A stretch of DNA of 48,752 nucleotides from Gordonia hirsuta DSM 44140 = NBRC 16056 (GCF_000333015.1 NZ_BANT01000042.1:1-48752), one strand, 5' to 3'. Shown: positions 16,241 to 27,424, numbered from the stretch's first letter. Translations and numbers: made by a program. Notes: generated by a model from the letters alone, not told the origin.

Positions 16241-18304
16241 TCAGCGCACCTCGATGGCACCGGAAGTGCCGGTGAACTCGGTCAGCGCCCCGGTCGCAGA
16301 TTTGGCGTCCCCGAAGTAGCGGATCCGGAAGCGGCCGCTGGCGTCCTGCGGAATCCGCCAGGTGATGGTCACCTTGGAGGCCGAGGCGCTGCCGCCCGGG
16401 CGCATCCAATTCAGTTCGGTCGACTCGTGATCGTCGTCGTAGGCCACCTGCCATCCGTCCGGGCTGTGCCGTTCGACGACGAAATAGCCCTTGCTGCGGC
16501 GGCCCCGCCGGACCCGGTTGGCCGGGTGGGCGCCGCAGAAGCTGATCCGCAGCGTGCTGCCGGGCTTCGCCGAGCCGGGGACCCGGGAGACCAGCTGGCC
16601 GAAACGAGTCCCGGGCATCGGGGTGTCCGCCGGGGGTGCGCCCAGCAGATCCGGCTGCAGCGTATCGCGGTCGGCCGGACGCGGACCCAACGGCAGCCGG
16701 CGGCGGCGCGCCATGGCCCGGGCCAGTCGGTCGAACTCCTGCATATAAGCGCTCAGCGTCCACCGGCCGAACAGGGTGGCCCCGCCCTCGTACTGCTGGG
16801 CGGTGTACTCCTCGGGGGTGGTCACATACTGGCTGTAGCCGTTGGCATAACCCTGCAGCAGCACGTTCTCCAGGGGCACCGACAGGGCGTCGGCGACAAG
16901 ACGCCGGATCCGCAGACCGGCGACGATGGTCGATTCGGCCGGCATCGCCGCCAGCACCAGGTCGCCGATACGCAGCAGCTGGATGGGCAGGTTCTGTTCC
17001 ACCCACGAGCGGGGCGGCAGGATACCGAGCGGGAACAGGTCGGCCTTGGGAGCTTGAGCCAGCTGCATCCACGGCTCGGGTGTGGGTACCGCGGTCGCGC
17101 CCAGGGCGACGGCCAGCTCGTTGCGCATCCCCTCGCGCAGGAACTCCAACTGGCTGCGGGTGTTGTCCTCGCGGCTGGTGGCCGCCGAGGCCAGGCCCAT
17201 CATCGCCGGAGCCGTACGCGCGGACTTCCCGTTCGGGGTGTACCGGCCGTCGATGTGCAGGTCGGCCAGATTCAGATACGTGGTCGCCGCATCGATGCCG
17301 CCGCGCATCGGGCGGGCCCCGGCCAGCGCGGTCTGGCCGGCACGATCCTGCCGGCGTCCGATCATGATCCGGTTGGTGCGATGGTCTGCGGTGGGGCCGC
17401 CCGGATTCATCGGGCGCAGCCACAGATTCGGCGACATGTCCCCGGCGTTGGTCTGGGCGTGCGCGCTGATGATGCCGGGGTCGCGCTGTTCGGCCAGGTA
17501 GGAGGCGTACCCCTTATTGTCGGGGCCGATCAGGAAGTTGGCGTCGGTCAGCGAGGTGCCGTGGGTGGCGAACCAGACGATCTCGCCGATGGTCTGGCCG
17601 CCGCGCCGCAGGCGCAGCGCGGTGACCTGGGGGTCGATGTGCTGCGGGAAGTGTTGGCGATCGGCGGCCGGATTGAGCCGGAAAGCCGGCATCGAGCGGT
17701 TCGCGCTGGCGTCGTGCAGTTCGCTCATGCCCAGTTCGACGGTGCCCGGGCCCAGACTGCGGTGGGCCTCGTCGACCGCGTCGAGCAGACCGGCCAGCTC
17801 GGCCTGGAACGAGTTGTGCCGGTGTCCCATCGCGGCCAGGGTGTAGGCGTAGTCCCAGGAGGTGCCGCCGCACGAGTTGTGGTTGTGGGTGGCGTTGAGG
17901 TTGACGTTGTGTTCGTCATAGGTCCCGCCGTACCGGGACCGCAGCGCGGCCAGCAGACGGTTGCGGTGCGAGGTGAAGATGCAGGCGATATCGGCGGTGA
18001 TGAACAGGATCCGCGCGCCGGTGGCAGCGTCGGCGATCACATAGGCGCGCGCCCAGGTTCGCTGCAGCAGCCCGCGCGCGACCTGATCGGCATCGGAGTA
18101 ACCCATCATGCCCTGGCCGGCGATCGCTCCGGTCATATCGCCTTTGCCCGCGCCTACCAGGTATCCGGTCCCGCCGGGTTCGGCGCCGGCGGGAGCCTCG
18201 GCGCCCAGTGCGGCGGCACCGAAGGTACTCGCGCCCAGCGCGGTGGCGCCGACGGCGGCAGCCTGCAGCAGCGTGCGGCGTGACACCGCGGTGGACTCGT
18301 TCAC
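16241..18304 (-). CDS. Tat-exported neutral/alkaline non-lysosomal ceramidase
   Basis: The 687-residue protein matches neutral ceramidases, which split ceramide into sphingosine and fatty acid. A twin-arginine signal (SRRTLLQAAAVGATALG) opens the protein, so export in folded form is expected. The catalytic serine loop reads NAGDMSPN and the zinc-site region has NATHNHNSCGG, where most relatives have a THxHxGPGG-like run. An immunoglobulin-like C-terminal domain ends EFTGTSGAIEVR. The GTG at 18304 has GGGGAG 9-14 nt upstream. It is divergent from the amidase gene. M. tuberculosis has pepR next to pnp, so this is accessory content. Confidence 0.88.
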   Translation of the reverse strand: MNESTAVSRRTLLQAAAVGATALGASTFGAAALGAEAPAGAEPGGTGYLVGAGKGDMTGAIAGQGMMGYSDADQVARGLLQRTWARAYVIADAATGARILFITADIACIFTSHRNRLLAALRSRYGGTYDEHNVNLNATHNHNSCGGTSWDYAYTLAAMGHRHNSFQAELAGLLDAVDEAHRSLGPGTVELGMSELHDASANRSMPAFRLNPAADRQHFPQHIDPQVTALRLRRGGQTIGEIVWFATHGTSLTDANFLIGPDNKGYASYLAEQRDPGIISAHAQTNAGDMSPNLWLRPMNPGGPTADHRTNRIMIGRRQDRAGQTALAGARPMRGGIDAATTYLNLADLHIDGRYTPNGKSARTAPAMMGLASAATSREDNTRSQLEFLREGMRNELAVALGATAVPTPEPWMQLAQAPKADLFPLGILPPRSWVEQNLPIQLLRIGDLVLAAMPAESTIVAGLRIRRLVADALSVPLENVLLQGYANGYSQYVTTPEEYTAQQYEGGATLFGRWTLSAYMQEFDRLARAMARRRRLPLGPRPADRDTLQPDLLGAPPADTPMPGTRFGQLVSRVPGSAKPGSTLRISFCGAHPANRVRRGRRSKGYFVVERHSPDGWQVAYDDDHESTELNWMRPGGSASASKVTITWRIPQDASGRFRIRYFGDAKSATGALTEFTGTSGAIEVR

Positions 18305-18342
18305 AGAGCGCTCCCCGAGTAGAACTGGTTACAGTCGATCCG

Positions 18343-18362
18343 TAGGCTAGCCCACCGGTGGG
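18343..18362. promoter_or_regulatory. Divergent promoter region with perfect 12-bp palindrome
   Basis: Between the ceramidase (minus) and amidase (plus) genes lie TAGGCT on the plus strand (18343-18348) and, overlapping it, TAGCCT on the minus strand (18344-18349). Both match TAnnnT. The perfect palindrome CCCACCGGTGGG at 18351-18362 abuts them and is a candidate operator. The regulator is not known. Confidence 0.35.
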
Positions 18363-18438
18363 AGCGGCCGGACACCGACCGCAACGTCCTCCCCGGCGAT
18401 GCGCCCTGCCCGAACCGAAACAGTGATGAAGTAGAGCC

Positions 18439-19923
18439 ATGAACCTCGACGAATACATGTCCCACGACGCCACCGGACTGGCCGCCCTGGTCGCCGCCGG
18501 TGAGGTCACCCCGGCCGAACTGCTCGAATTGGCCCGCCGACGAATGCGTCAGGTGAACCCGACCCTGAACGCGGTGGTGATCGATACCGGTGAGAACGCC
18601 GATATCCAGGTGCACGGGCGTCCGACGGGCCCCTTCGCCGGAGTACCGTTCCTGATCAAGGATCTGTCTCAGGAGTACCGCGGCTATCCGACCACGTGCG
18701 GTTCCCGGGCGCTGACCGGCCTGCGCGAGACCGAGAACGCCCTGGTCACCGACCGCTTCCTGGAGGCGGGGCTGGTGATCATGGGTAAGACCAACACCCC
18801 GGAGCTGGGGGCCAAGGGAATCACCGAATCGGACCTGTGGGGCCCGTGCCGTAACCCGTGGGATCCCACACGGACCCCGGGCGGCTCCTCCGGCGGGTCG
18901 GCGGCGGCGGTGGCCGCGGGCATCGTGCCGGCCGCCGGGGCGAACGACGGCGGAGGATCGATCCGTATTCCCGCGGCGACGACCGGGTTGGTCGGCCTCA
19001 AGCCCAGTCGGGGACTGGCCCCCTACGGCCCGCAGACCGGCGAGCCCATGTTCGGGATGGCGGTACAGGGTACGGTCACCCGCACGGTGCGCGACAGTGC
19101 CGGCCTGCTCGATGCGATCGTGGGTCCCAATCCGCTGGCCGACTACCAGGTCGCTCAGCCCGAGCAGAAGTTCACCGAGCTGATCAGCCGGCGGCCGCGG
19201 CAGCTGCGTATCGGCTATTCGGCGCAATCGGCGATCCGCGGCGAGCCCACCGCGGTGGCCGCAGACGCCATGGAATCCACCGCCGGATTGCTGACCGACT
19301 TGGGACATCAGGTCGACGAGATCGCCCCGCCGTACGACGACAAGGCGCTGGCCGAGACCTTCCTGACGATCTGGTTCGCTCAGCTGGCCGCGCAGGTCGA
19401 CGAGATCAAGGAACGCACCGGTGCCGGGGACGGCGATTTCGAGGCCGACACCCTGGCGATGGTGGAGATCGGCCGCGCCAACGGTGCGGTGAAGGCCCTG
19501 CGTGCCCTGGAGAAGATCACCACCTACACCCAGGCGATGGCGGAGTACTACCGCAGCTACGACTACTTCATGACGCCGACGCTGGCCGAGGCGCCGATTC
19601 TGGTGGGTGCGCTCGACACCGCCCGGCCGCTGCAGGTGGGGGCGCGGTTGGCGCACCGTTTGCACGGCGGCAAGGCGCTGCTGAAGACCGGTCTGGTGGA
19701 CCAGATGATCGAGGAGAATCTGGGGTGGGTGCCCTACACCCAGTTGGCGAACCTGACCGGGCGGCCCGCCATCAGCGTGCCGGTCTACTGGACGCCGGAA
19801 GGTCTGCCGCTGGGAGTCCAGTTCAACGGACCGCTCGGGTCCGACGGGGCGCTGCTGCAGCTGGCCGCCCAACTGGAGGAAGCCGCCCCGTGGATCCAAA
19901 GATTCCCCGCCCAGAAGGCCTGA
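18439..19923 (+). CDS. Amidase-signature family hydrolase
   Basis: The 494-residue enzyme has the Ser-cisSer-Lys triad of the amidase signature family: Lys74 in FLIKDL, cis-Ser150 in [16 protein letters not shown] and the nucleophile Ser174 in [11 protein letters not shown]. The family hydrolyses carboxamides; the substrate cannot be read from the sequence. It is not a GatA: no gatB or gatC neighbours are present. It lies divergent to the ceramidase gene, so a linked role in releasing fatty acids or amides is possible but unproven. Confidence 0.9.
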   Translation: MNLDEYMSHDATGLAALVAAGEVTPAELLELARRRMRQVNPTLNAVVIDTGENADIQVHGRPTGPFAGVPFLIKDLSQEYRGYPTTCGSRALTGLRETENALVTDRFLEAGLVIMGKTNTPELGAKGITESDLWGPCRNPWDPTRTPGGSSGGSAAAVAAGIVPAAGANDGGGSIRIPAATTGLVGLKPSRGLAPYGPQTGEPMFGMAVQGTVTRTVRDSAGLLDAIVGPNPLADYQVAQPEQKFTELISRRPRQLRIGYSAQSAIRGEPTAVAADAMESTAGLLTDLGHQVDEIAPPYDDKALAETFLTIWFAQLAAQVDEIKERTGAGDGDFEADTLAMVEIGRANGAVKALRALEKITTYTQAMAEYYRSYDYFMTPTLAEAPILVGALDTARPLQVGARLAHRLHGGKALLKTGLVDQMIEENLGWVPYTQLANLTGRPAISVPVYWTPEGLPLGVQFNGPLGSDGALLQLAAQLEEAAPWIQRFPAQKA

Positions 19924-19959
19924 CCCTGCCGCGTGTGGGACGGAATCGGGGCTGACTTC

Positions 19960-20786
<827 letters not shown>

Positions 20787-20787
<1 letters not shown>

Positions 20788-21266
20788 TGGCCGTCAAACA
20801 GAAGGATCCGCGGCCACTGGTGCTGATGATCGGCTTCATGGTGCTGGCGATGATCGTCTACCTGGCACTGTTGAGCCGCCTGGCGATCAGGCTGCTCCAG
20901 TCCGGCGGCGCCGTCGGGATCGGTATGGGTCTGGGCGTGCTGCTGCTGCCGCTCCTCGGCCTGTGGATCGTGTTCCAGACCCTGCGCTCGGGAATCGAGC
21001 ATCAGCGGATGTCGGCCGCCGTCGACGAGGCCGGACGGACCCTGATCGTCGAGCATCTTCCGCATCGGCCCTCCGGCCGCCTGGAGCGCGACGCGGCAGA
21101 CGAACTCTTTGCGCAGGTCAAAGCCGAGTGGGAGGCCGACCCGTCGGACTGGATGAGTACCTACCGGATCGCGCGCGCCTACGACTACGCCGGAGATCGC
21201 TCACGGGCCCGGCAGATGATGCGCCGAGCCTCGGAAGGATACCGGGCGGCTGTCCGCGCCGACTGA
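20787..21266 (+). CDS. Conserved small membrane protein (Rv2772c-like)
   Basis: The 159-residue protein has two membrane segments near residues 9-32 and 43-65. A soluble C-terminal part follows, with a TPR-like helix pair (DWMSTYRIARAYDYAGDRSRA). A protein of this kind follows dapB throughout Mycobacteriales (Rv2772c in M. tuberculosis). Translation is coupled to dapB by a TGATG overlap. Its function is unknown. Confidence 0.8.
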
Positions 21267-21339
21267 GCCGATCAGCGGGGCGAGGTGAGCAGCAGCGGGG
21301 CGGGGTGATCTGCTGCGGTTGCCGCGGATCTGGCTCACG

Positions 21340-21345
21340 TACGGT
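21340..21345 (+). promoter_or_regulatory. -10 element TACGGT upstream of the flavodoxin-like gene
   Basis: TACGGT fits TAnnnT, and TTGCCG at 21319-21324 is a possible but closely spaced -35. The downstream gene has its own AAGGAG ribosome binding site. Confidence 0.35.
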
Positions 21346-21383
21346 GGGGTGCACCCGCTGGCCCGGCAACGAAGGAGACCCGC

Positions 21384-21836
21384 ATGGCGCGGTTGCTGAT
21401 CATCCATCACACACCGTCACCGCACTGCCAGGAGATGTTGGAGGCGGTGATCGCCGGGGCGAGCGACCCGGACATCGAGGGGGTCGAGGTGGTGCGGCGG
21501 GCCGCGCTGACGCTGTCGCCGGTCGATGTGCTGGAGGCCGACGGGTATCTGCTGGGGTCCCCGGCGAACCTCGGCTACATGTCCGGGGCGCTCAAACACG
21601 GGTTCGACGTGATCTACTACCCGTGCCTGGACCAGACCACCGAACGTCCCTACGGTCTGTTCATGCACGGCAACCAGGGCACCGAAGGCGCCCAGCGCAG
21701 TGTGCACTCCATCGCCGGCGGTCTGGGGTGGACCCGAGCCGCCGACGATGTGGTCGTCTCGGCCAAACCGACCAAGGACGAGCTGGAGGCGTGCTGGAAT
21801 CTGGGCGCGACCGTGGCCGCGCAGCTGATGGCCTGA
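21384..21836 (+). CDS. Flavodoxin-like / NAD(P)H-dependent FMN reductase-type protein
   Basis: The 150-residue protein begins with a flavodoxin-like strand and phosphate loop (LLIIHHTPSPHCQEMLEAV), followed by EADGYLLGSPANLGYMSGALK, which matches the FMN-binding loops of flavodoxin-fold reductases. A comparable gene lies after dapB in mycobacteria (Rv2771c). AAGGAG at 21372-21377 supports the ATG at 21384. The redox partner is unknown. Confidence 0.8.
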   Translation: MARLLIIHHTPSPHCQEMLEAVIAGASDPDIEGVEVVRRAALTLSPVDVLEADGYLLGSPANLGYMSGALKHGFDVIYYPCLDQTTERPYGLFMHGNQGTEGAQRSVHSIAGGLGWTRAADDVVVSAKPTKDELEACWNLGATVAAQLMA

Positions 21837-21855
21837 TGACCCGGAGGGCCGGCGG

Positions 21856-23898
21856 ATGACGACTCCTGGCGGACGGATGGGCGGTGGAGCCCTGCGCGGC
21901 GTCGACGAGGCGGCGCTGCGGAAACAGAATGCCGCCGCACCGGAGATCCCCCACCTGGGGCGGCGGGCGGTAGCACTGTTCATGCCCTACCGCGGCCGGA
22001 TCGTGATCACCTGCCTGACGGTGGTCGCCGCCGCAGCCATCGGGGTGGTGCCGCCGCTGCTGATCGAGCAGATCTTCGACAAGGCACTCTTCCCGCCCGA
22101 CGGCCGGCCGTCGATGAGCCTGCTGGGCTGGCTGGTCGGGGCCATGATCGGGTTGTATCTGCTGTCGGCGCTGCTCAACGTGGTGCAGACGTGGCTGACC
22201 TCCACGGTCGGCAATGCGGTGACCGGGGACCTGCGAATCCAGCTCTTCGAGCATCTGCAGAGCATGGAGCTGGGCTTTTTCACCCGGACCAAGACCGGGG
22301 TGATCCAGTCCCGACTGCAGAACGATGTCGGAGGGGTCTCCGGAGTCCTCACCTCCACCTTGACCTCGATCCTCGGGAACACCGTCACCGTGATCGCCTC
22401 GCTGGTCGCGATGATCCTGATCGACTGGCAGCTGACGCTGGTCGCGGTGATCATCATGCCGGCGCTGGTGCTGGTCCAGCGCCGAGTGGGGCGGGTGCGC
22501 GCGCGGATCGCCGCCCAGACGCAGGCCTCGCTGTCCGAGCTCACCGCCATCACCCAGGAATCGCTGAGCATCTCCGGCATCCTGCTGGCAAAGTCGTTCA
22601 ACCGGCAGCAGACCGAATCGGGTAGGTATCGCGCCGAGAACACCAACCAGGTGGGCCTGCAGGTCAAACGGGCGATGAGCGGCCAGGGGTTCTTCGCGGT
22701 GGTGCAGGTCCTGATGTCCTCGGTCCCGGCGGTGATCTATCTGATCGCCGGCTGGCTGATCACCGGTGAGAGCGTCGACATCACCGCCGGCACCATCGTC
22801 GCCTTCACCACCGTGCAGGCGCGGCTGCTGAACCCGCTGGTCTCACTGATGCGGGTCGCGCTGGAGGTGCAGACCTCCCGGGCGATCTTCGCGCGGATCT
22901 TCGAATACCTGGACCTGGTGCCGGCCATCGCCGACGCCCCCGATGCCATCGAGGCGGCCCAGGCGCCCGGACCGCGCGGGCGCATCGAGTTCGATCGGGT
23001 GACCTTTCGCTTCCCGGATGCCGCCCCGGATTCGCGGCCCACCCTGGACCAGGTGAGCTTCGCGGTGGAACCGGGGCAGCATGTGGCGCTGGTGGGACCG
23101 TCCGGTTCGGGGAAGTCGACGATCCTGTACTTGGCGCCGCGCCTGTACGAGGCCGGCGCCGGGACGGTGTATTTCGCCGGCGCGGACGTACGCCGGCTGA
23201 CCGGATCATCGATCATCGACGACGTCGGGATCGTCTCCCAGGAGACCTACCTGTTCCATGCAACCATCGCCGAGAACCTGCGCTACGCCAAACCCGAGGC
23301 GACCGACGCCGAACTGGCCGCCGCCTGCACCGCCGCCAACATCCACCACATCATCGAGAGCTTCGACGACGGCTACGACACCGTCGTCGGTGAGCGCGGC
23401 TATCGTCTGTCCGGCGGTGAGAAGCAGCGCATCGCCATCGCCCGGGTGCTGCTGAAGGATCCGCCGGTGATGCTGCTGGACGAGGCGACCTCGGCACTGG
23501 ACACGGTCTCCGAACGGGTCGTTCAGGAGGCGATCGACGAGGCCGCCTCCGGCCGCACCACGATCACCGTGGCGCACCGGCTGTCCACGATCGTCGACTC
23601 GGATATGATCTACGTCATCGATGCCGGTCGGATCGTCGAATCGGGGACCCACCCACAGCTGATGGCCGCGGACGGACTGTATGCCGAGCTGGCTGCCGAG
23701 CAGATCGCCGCGGCCCGCATCGAGGACACCGTGACCGGTGATCGTGCGCCGCTGGCCGAACGACGCGCCGAGCAGTGCCCCGACCCCCGGCGCATTCCCG
23801 AGGAGATCGTGGCGATCACCCAGCCGCCCCGTGCCCCGGATCAGGCACTGACGGCACCGGCCGGGTCCGGGGTGGAATGGCCGCCCGTCGTGCAATGA
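21856..23898 (+). CDS. ABC exporter, fused membrane and ATP-binding half-transporter
   Basis: The 680-residue protein has a six-helix ABC exporter domain (about residues 45-340) and a nucleotide-binding domain with Walker [10 protein letters not shown], signature [13 protein letters not shown] and Walker [13 protein letters not shown] with an H-loop in VAHRLSTI. It is a half-transporter that should dimerise, of the MsbA/multidrug type. No partner half-transporter is adjacent, so a homodimer is likely. It starts 19 nt after the flavodoxin-like gene. The ~60-residue C-terminal extension is Pro/Ala-rich. Confidence 0.92.
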   Translation: MTTPGGRMGGGALRGVDEAALRKQNAAAPEIPHLGRRAVALFMPYRGRIVITCLTVVAAAAIGVVPPLLIEQIFDKALFPPDGRPSMSLLGWLVGAMIGLYLLSALLNVVQTWLTSTVGNAVTGDLRIQLFEHLQSMELGFFTRTKTGVIQSRLQNDVGGVSGVLTSTLTSILGNTVTVIASLVAMILIDWQLTLVAVIIMPALVLVQRRVGRVRARIAAQTQASLSELTAITQESLSISGILLAKSFNRQQTESGRYRAENTNQVGLQVKRAMSGQGFFAVVQVLMSSVPAVIYLIAGWLITGESVDITAGTIVAFTTVQARLLNPLVSLMRVALEVQTSRAIFARIFEYLDLVPAIADAPDAIEAAQAPGPRGRIEFDRVTFRFPDAAPDSRPTLDQVSFAVEPGQHVALVGPSGSGKSTILYLAPRLYEAGAGTVYFAGADVRRLTGSSIIDDVGIVSQETYLFHATIAENLRYAKPEATDAELAAACTAANIHHIIESFDDGYDTVVGERGYRLSGGEKQRIAIARVLLKDPPVMLLDEATSALDTVSERVVQEAIDEAASGRTTITVAHRLSTIVDSDMIYVIDAGRIVESGTHPQLMAADGLYAELAAEQIAAARIEDTVTGDRAPLAERRAEQCPDPRRIPEEIVAITQPPRAPDQALTAPAGSGVEWPPVVQ

Positions 23899-23916
23899 CG
23901 CCGCCGCGCGGACCAG

Positions 23917-23922
23917 TAGACT
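23917..23922 (+). promoter_or_regulatory. -10 element TAGACT, thyA, leaderless type
   Basis: TAGACT is followed by 7 nt and then the thyA GTG at 23930. The arrangement fits a leaderless transcript, and no ribosome binding site is present. Confidence 0.6.
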
Positions 23923-23929
23923 CGCTGCT

Positions 23930-24736
23930 GTGAGCACGACCATTGCGACTCCGTACGAGGATCTGCTGCGCCGGGTCATGGAGACCGGGACCGAGAAGGC
24001 CGACCGGACCGGGACCGGGACGCGCAGCGTATTCGGTGCCCAGTTGCGGTTCGACCTGGCGGCCGGTTTTCCGCTGATCACCACCAAGAAGGTGCACCTG
24101 AAGTCGATCGTCTACGAGCTGCTGTGGTTCCTGCGCGGCGACTCCAATGTGGCCTGGCTGCAGGAGAACGGGGTCACCATCTGGGACGAGTGGGCCGCGC
24201 CGGACGGCGACCTCGGGCCGATCTACGGCGTCCAGTGGCGCAACTGGCCCACACCGTCCGGCGAACACATCGATCAGATTCAGGCCGCGCTGGACCTGCT
24301 GACATCCGACCCCGACTCGCGCCGCAACATCGTCTCGGCCTGGAACGTCGGCGAGATCCCGCAGATGGCCTTGCCCCCGTGCCATGCCTTCTTCCAGTTC
24401 TACGTCGCCGACGGGAAGCTGAGCTGCCAGCTGTATCAGCGCAGTGCCGACCTGTTCCTGGGCGTGCCGTTCAACATCGCCTCGTACGCCCTGCTGACGC
24501 ACATGATGGCTCAGCAGGCCGGACTGGACGTCGGCGACTTCGTATGGACCGGTGGTGACTGCCACATCTACGACAACCACGTCGAGCAGGTGCGCGAGCA
24601 GCTCTCCCGCACGCCGTACCCGTACCCGAGACTGCAACTGAACAAAGCCGATTCGATCTTCGACTACGTCTACGAGGACGTGCAGGTGCTCGATTACCGG
24701 TCGCACCCGGCGATCAAAGCACCGGTCGCCGTCTGA
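23930..24736 (+). CDS. thyA: Thymidylate synthase (folate-dependent)
   Basis: ThyA methylates dUMP with methylene-tetrahydrofolate and yields dihydrofolate. The 268-residue protein is full-length, with the catalytic Cys151 in [13 protein letters not shown], the folate/dUMP-binding [14 protein letters not shown] and the usual start ([14 protein letters not shown]). It is followed 60 bp later by dfrA, which recycles the dihydrofolate it produces. The window also carries thyX, so the organism has both thymidylate routes. Confidence 0.97.
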   Translation: MSTTIATPYEDLLRRVMETGTEKADRTGTGTRSVFGAQLRFDLAAGFPLITTKKVHLKSIVYELLWFLRGDSNVAWLQENGVTIWDEWAAPDGDLGPIYGVQWRNWPTPSGEHIDQIQAALDLLTSDPDSRRNIVSAWNVGEIPQMALPPCHAFFQFYVADGKLSCQLYQRSADLFLGVPFNIASYALLTHMMAQQAGLDVGDFVWTGGDCHIYDNHVEQVREQLSRTPYPYPRLQLNKADSIFDYVYEDVQVLDYRSHPAIKAPVAV

Positions 24737-24796
24737 GGTCACGCAGTTGCAAGCGCACAGCCAGAGATACCGCTGACGGGAAGGGAAGGACACGAG

Positions 24797-25300
24797 ATGA
24801 CGATTGCCTTGGTGTGGGCGCAGGACCGTACCGGCGCCATCGGCCGCCGGGGCGCGATCCCGTGGCGCGTACCGGAGGATCTGGCGCATTTCCGCGAGGT
24901 GACCGGCGACGGCGCCGTGATCATGGGCCGTAAGACGTGGGAGTCGCTGCCCACCAGGTTCCGGCCGCTGCCGGGCCGGCGCAATATCGTGCTGACCCGC
25001 GCCAGCGGCTACACCGCCGAGGGCGCCGAGGTCCTGGCCGACCTGGAAGCGGCCCTGGACCTGGTGGGTCGGGCGGCCTCGGTGATCGGCGGCGGCGAGA
25101 TCTACAGTGCTGCGCTGCAGCACGCCCATCAACTCCTGGTCACCGAGATCGACATGCTGGTCGACAGCGCCGACGCCTTCGCTCCGCCGGTCGACCTGGA
25201 TGTGTGGGAAGAGGCCGCGGCGAGCAACTGGCAGCGGTCGAGCACGGGCACGATGTACCGGTTCCTCGAATACCGGCGGATCGACTACTCGCGCAGGTGA
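24797..25300 (+). CDS. dfrA: Dihydrofolate reductase
   Basis: DHFR regenerates tetrahydrofolate using NADPH. The 167-residue enzyme has the N-terminal VWAQDRTGAIGRRGAIPWRV (Met20-loop region with the PW pair), DLAHFREVTG with the conserved acidic residue, VIMGRKTWESLP, and the NADPH-binding SVIGGGEIYS. GGGAAGGGAAGGA precedes the ATG. It forms a thyA-dfrA unit, and its stop overlaps the next gene's GTG (GTGA). Confidence 0.97.
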   Translation: MTIALVWAQDRTGAIGRRGAIPWRVPEDLAHFREVTGDGAVIMGRKTWESLPTRFRPLPGRRNIVLTRASGYTAEGAEVLADLEAALDLVGRAASVIGGGEIYSAALQHAHQLLVTEIDMLVDSADAFAPPVDLDVWEEAAASNWQRSSTGTMYRFLEYRRIDYSRR

Positions 25301-26520
25301 GGACGGAGCTCTCGCTGCCGCAGGCCCGCCGGGTGGCACTGACGGCCCAGGGCTTCGCCGACCGCCCACCCTCGGGCGCACCCACCCGCGCGCACCTCAA
25401 ACGTGTCCTCGCGCGGACGCGGCTGCTGCAGATGGACTCGGTCAACGTCCTGGCCCGGGCGCACTATCTGCCGGTGTTCAGCAGGCTTGGCCCGTACGAC
25501 GATCGGCTGCTGGAGCGGGCGGCCTGGGAATCGCCGGCGCGCTCGCCCCGGCTGCTCGCCGAATACTGGGCACACGAGGCCGCACTGATTCCGCTCGATG
25601 ACTGGCCGCTGTTCGGCTGGCGGATGGCCCGCTACGCCGGCGGCCGCTGGCGGCACACCCGGGAGGTACTGCAGCGCAACCCGGCGCTGATCGACGACGT
25701 CGTCGCGGTGATCGACCAGACCGGCGCCAGCACCCCGCGGCAGATCGAAGCGGCCCTGGGTATCCGCGCCGCGGCCACCCGGCCCGGCAGCTGGTGGGTA
25801 CGCGGGGAGGTCAAGCAGGTCTGTGAGGCGTTGTTCGCCGAGGGGCGGCTGTCGGCGACCCGTGATCAGAACTTCACTCGGCATTACGACCTGGCCGATC
25901 GGGTGCTGGGCCGGGACATCGTTGCCCGGCGGATCGGCGAGACCGATGCGGTGCGCGCGCTGGTCCGGCGGGCGGCGGCCGCCCACGGTGTCGCGACAGC
26001 GGCCGATCTGGCCGACTACTATCGGCTCGATGCCGCCCAGGTGCGACCGGTCCTGCCCGACCTGGTCGACGAGGGAACACTGACGCCGGTCCGCGTCGAG
26101 GGCTGGACCGAGGACGCCTACCTGCACGCGGACGCCCGCGCCGCACGGTCGATGCCGCGGTCGACCCTGCTGTCGCCGTTCGACCCCCTGATCTTCTTCC
26201 GGCCGCGCACTCAGCGTCTGTTCGGCTTTCATTACCGGCTGGAGATTTACGTCCCGAAAGCACGTCGGGTGCACGGCTACTACGTGCTGCCGTATCTGCT
26301 CGACGGCCAGCTGGTGGCGCGGGTGGACCTCAAGGCCGACCGTGGGGAGCGGGTGCTGCGGGTACTGGCCGCGCACCACGAACCGGGCGTCGACACCGGC
26401 GAGGTGGCCGCTGCCCTGGCCGCAGACCTGCAACGCCTGGCCGCCTGGCGGAACCTGGACACGGTACGGATCGCCGGACCCGGCGATCTGGCGCCGGCAC
26501 TGACCCGGAGCTGCCGATGA
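25297..26520 (+). CDS. AlkX/YcaQ-type DNA glycosylase (HTH_42 family)
   Basis: The 407-residue protein belongs to the winged-helix family that includes AlkZ and E. coli YcaQ/AlkX, DNA glycosylases that remove bulky alkyl adducts and unhook crosslinks. The catalytic QxD-type motif is visible as Gln45-Met46-Asp47 in LLQMDSVNVLARAHYLP, the arrangement of the AlkX branch. The HTH repeats and LSPFDPLIFFRPRTQRLF near the C-terminus also fit. The GTG at 25297 overlaps the dfrA stop and gives a conserved beginning (LSLPQARRVALTAQGF). The stop overlaps the methyltransferase start as ATGA. This is a repair gene embedded in a folate operon. Confidence 0.82.
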   Translation: MRTELSLPQARRVALTAQGFADRPPSGAPTRAHLKRVLARTRLLQMDSVNVLARAHYLPVFSRLGPYDDRLLERAAWESPARSPRLLAEYWAHEAALIPLDDWPLFGWRMARYAGGRWRHTREVLQRNPALIDDVVAVIDQTGASTPRQIEAALGIRAAATRPGSWWVRGEVKQVCEALFAEGRLSATRDQNFTRHYDLADRVLGRDIVARRIGETDAVRALVRRAAAAHGVATAADLADYYRLDAAQVRPVLPDLVDEGTLTPVRVEGWTEDAYLHADARAARSMPRSTLLSPFDPLIFFRPRTQRLFGFHYRLEIYVPKARRVHGYYVLPYLLDGQLVARVDLKADRGERVLRVLAAHHEPGVDTGEVAAALAADLQRLAAWRNLDTVRIAGPGDLAPALTRSCR

Positions 26521-27290
26521 GCAGCCGATCGGCCGGTGGCGAGCGCCACGAGTCGCCCAACTGGTTCCTGACCGGTAGCGGCGACTATGCCGCGCACCGA
26601 CCGACCTATCCGCCGGAGCTGGCGGTCAGGCTCGCAGACCTGGCACCGGCGAGGAACCTGGCAGTCGACGTGGGCTGCGGCAGCGGACAGTTCACCACGG
26701 CACTGGCGGAACAGTTCGAACGCGTACTCGGACTCGACCCCAGCGCCGATCAGATCGCCCATGCCGCCCTCGGCGCCGGCGTCGAATACCGGGTCGCGCC
26801 CGCCGAGAAGACGGGACTGCCCGACGGCTGCGCAGACCTGATCACCGTCGCCCAGGCGGCGCACTGGTTCGATCTGCCCGCGTTCTACGCCGAGGCACGC
26901 CGGATCGCCGCAGACGGTGCGGTCCTGGCGCTGATCACCTACGGCGCGGTCCAGACCGACCCTGCGGTCACGCAGCGATTCTCCGCATTCCACGACCGGC
27001 GGATCGCCCCCTACTGGCCACCGCAGCGGCGTCACGTCGACCAGGGCTATGCCCTGCTGGAGTTTCCCTTCGAGCAGATCGCGCTCTCGTTACCGCCGAT
27101 CGAACGGAACTGGACGCTGACGCAGTTCCTGGACTACCTGGACACCTGGTCAGCGGTGCGCCGCGCCGATCAGACCGGAGCCAGGGGCCTGGTGCAAGAG
27201 GCCAGGACCGAGCTTGCTCCGCTGTGGGGCGCCGGACCTCGGCCGGTGCGCTGGCCGGTCACCGTTCTCGCCGCCCGGCTGAATCGGTGA
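26517..27290 (+). CDS. Class I SAM-dependent methyltransferase
   Basis: The 257-residue protein has motif I VDVGCGSGQFTTALAEQF near residue 49, an acidic loop GLDPSADQI, and motif IV-like ADLITVAQAAHWFDLP. The start SGDYAAHRPTYPPEL is typical of a broad group of small methyltransferases related to the trans-aconitate methyltransferase and UbiE types. The substrate is unknown. It is translationally coupled to the glycosylase by ATGA. Confidence 0.88.
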   Translation: MSSRSAGGERHESPNWFLTGSGDYAAHRPTYPPELAVRLADLAPARNLAVDVGCGSGQFTTALAEQFERVLGLDPSADQIAHAALGAGVEYRVAPAEKTGLPDGCADLITVAQAAHWFDLPAFYAEARRIAADGAVLALITYGAVQTDPAVTQRFSAFHDRRIAPYWPPQRRHVDQGYALLEFPFEQIALSLPPIERNWTLTQFLDYLDTWSAVRRADQTGARGLVQEARTELAPLWGAGPRPVRWPVTVLAARLNR

Positions 27291-27349
27291 CCGGAACCGG
27301 CCGCAGGACCGGACCCGAGCCGACGGAAAGCCGCGTCGACGTCGGCCGC

Positions 27350-27355
27350 TAGGGT
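27350..27355 (+). promoter_or_regulatory. -10 element TAGGGT upstream of the 27425 gene
   Basis: TAGGGT matches TAnnnT in the gap after the methyltransferase gene, leaving a leader of about 60 nt that ends in TGAGGAA, a usable ribosome binding site. Confidence 0.4.
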
Positions 27356-27424
27356 TCTTCACAGCACTCGGCCACCGGCGGGGCCGCAAGACAGGTGAGC
27401 CGGCAAGGGATGTGAGGAAACGTG

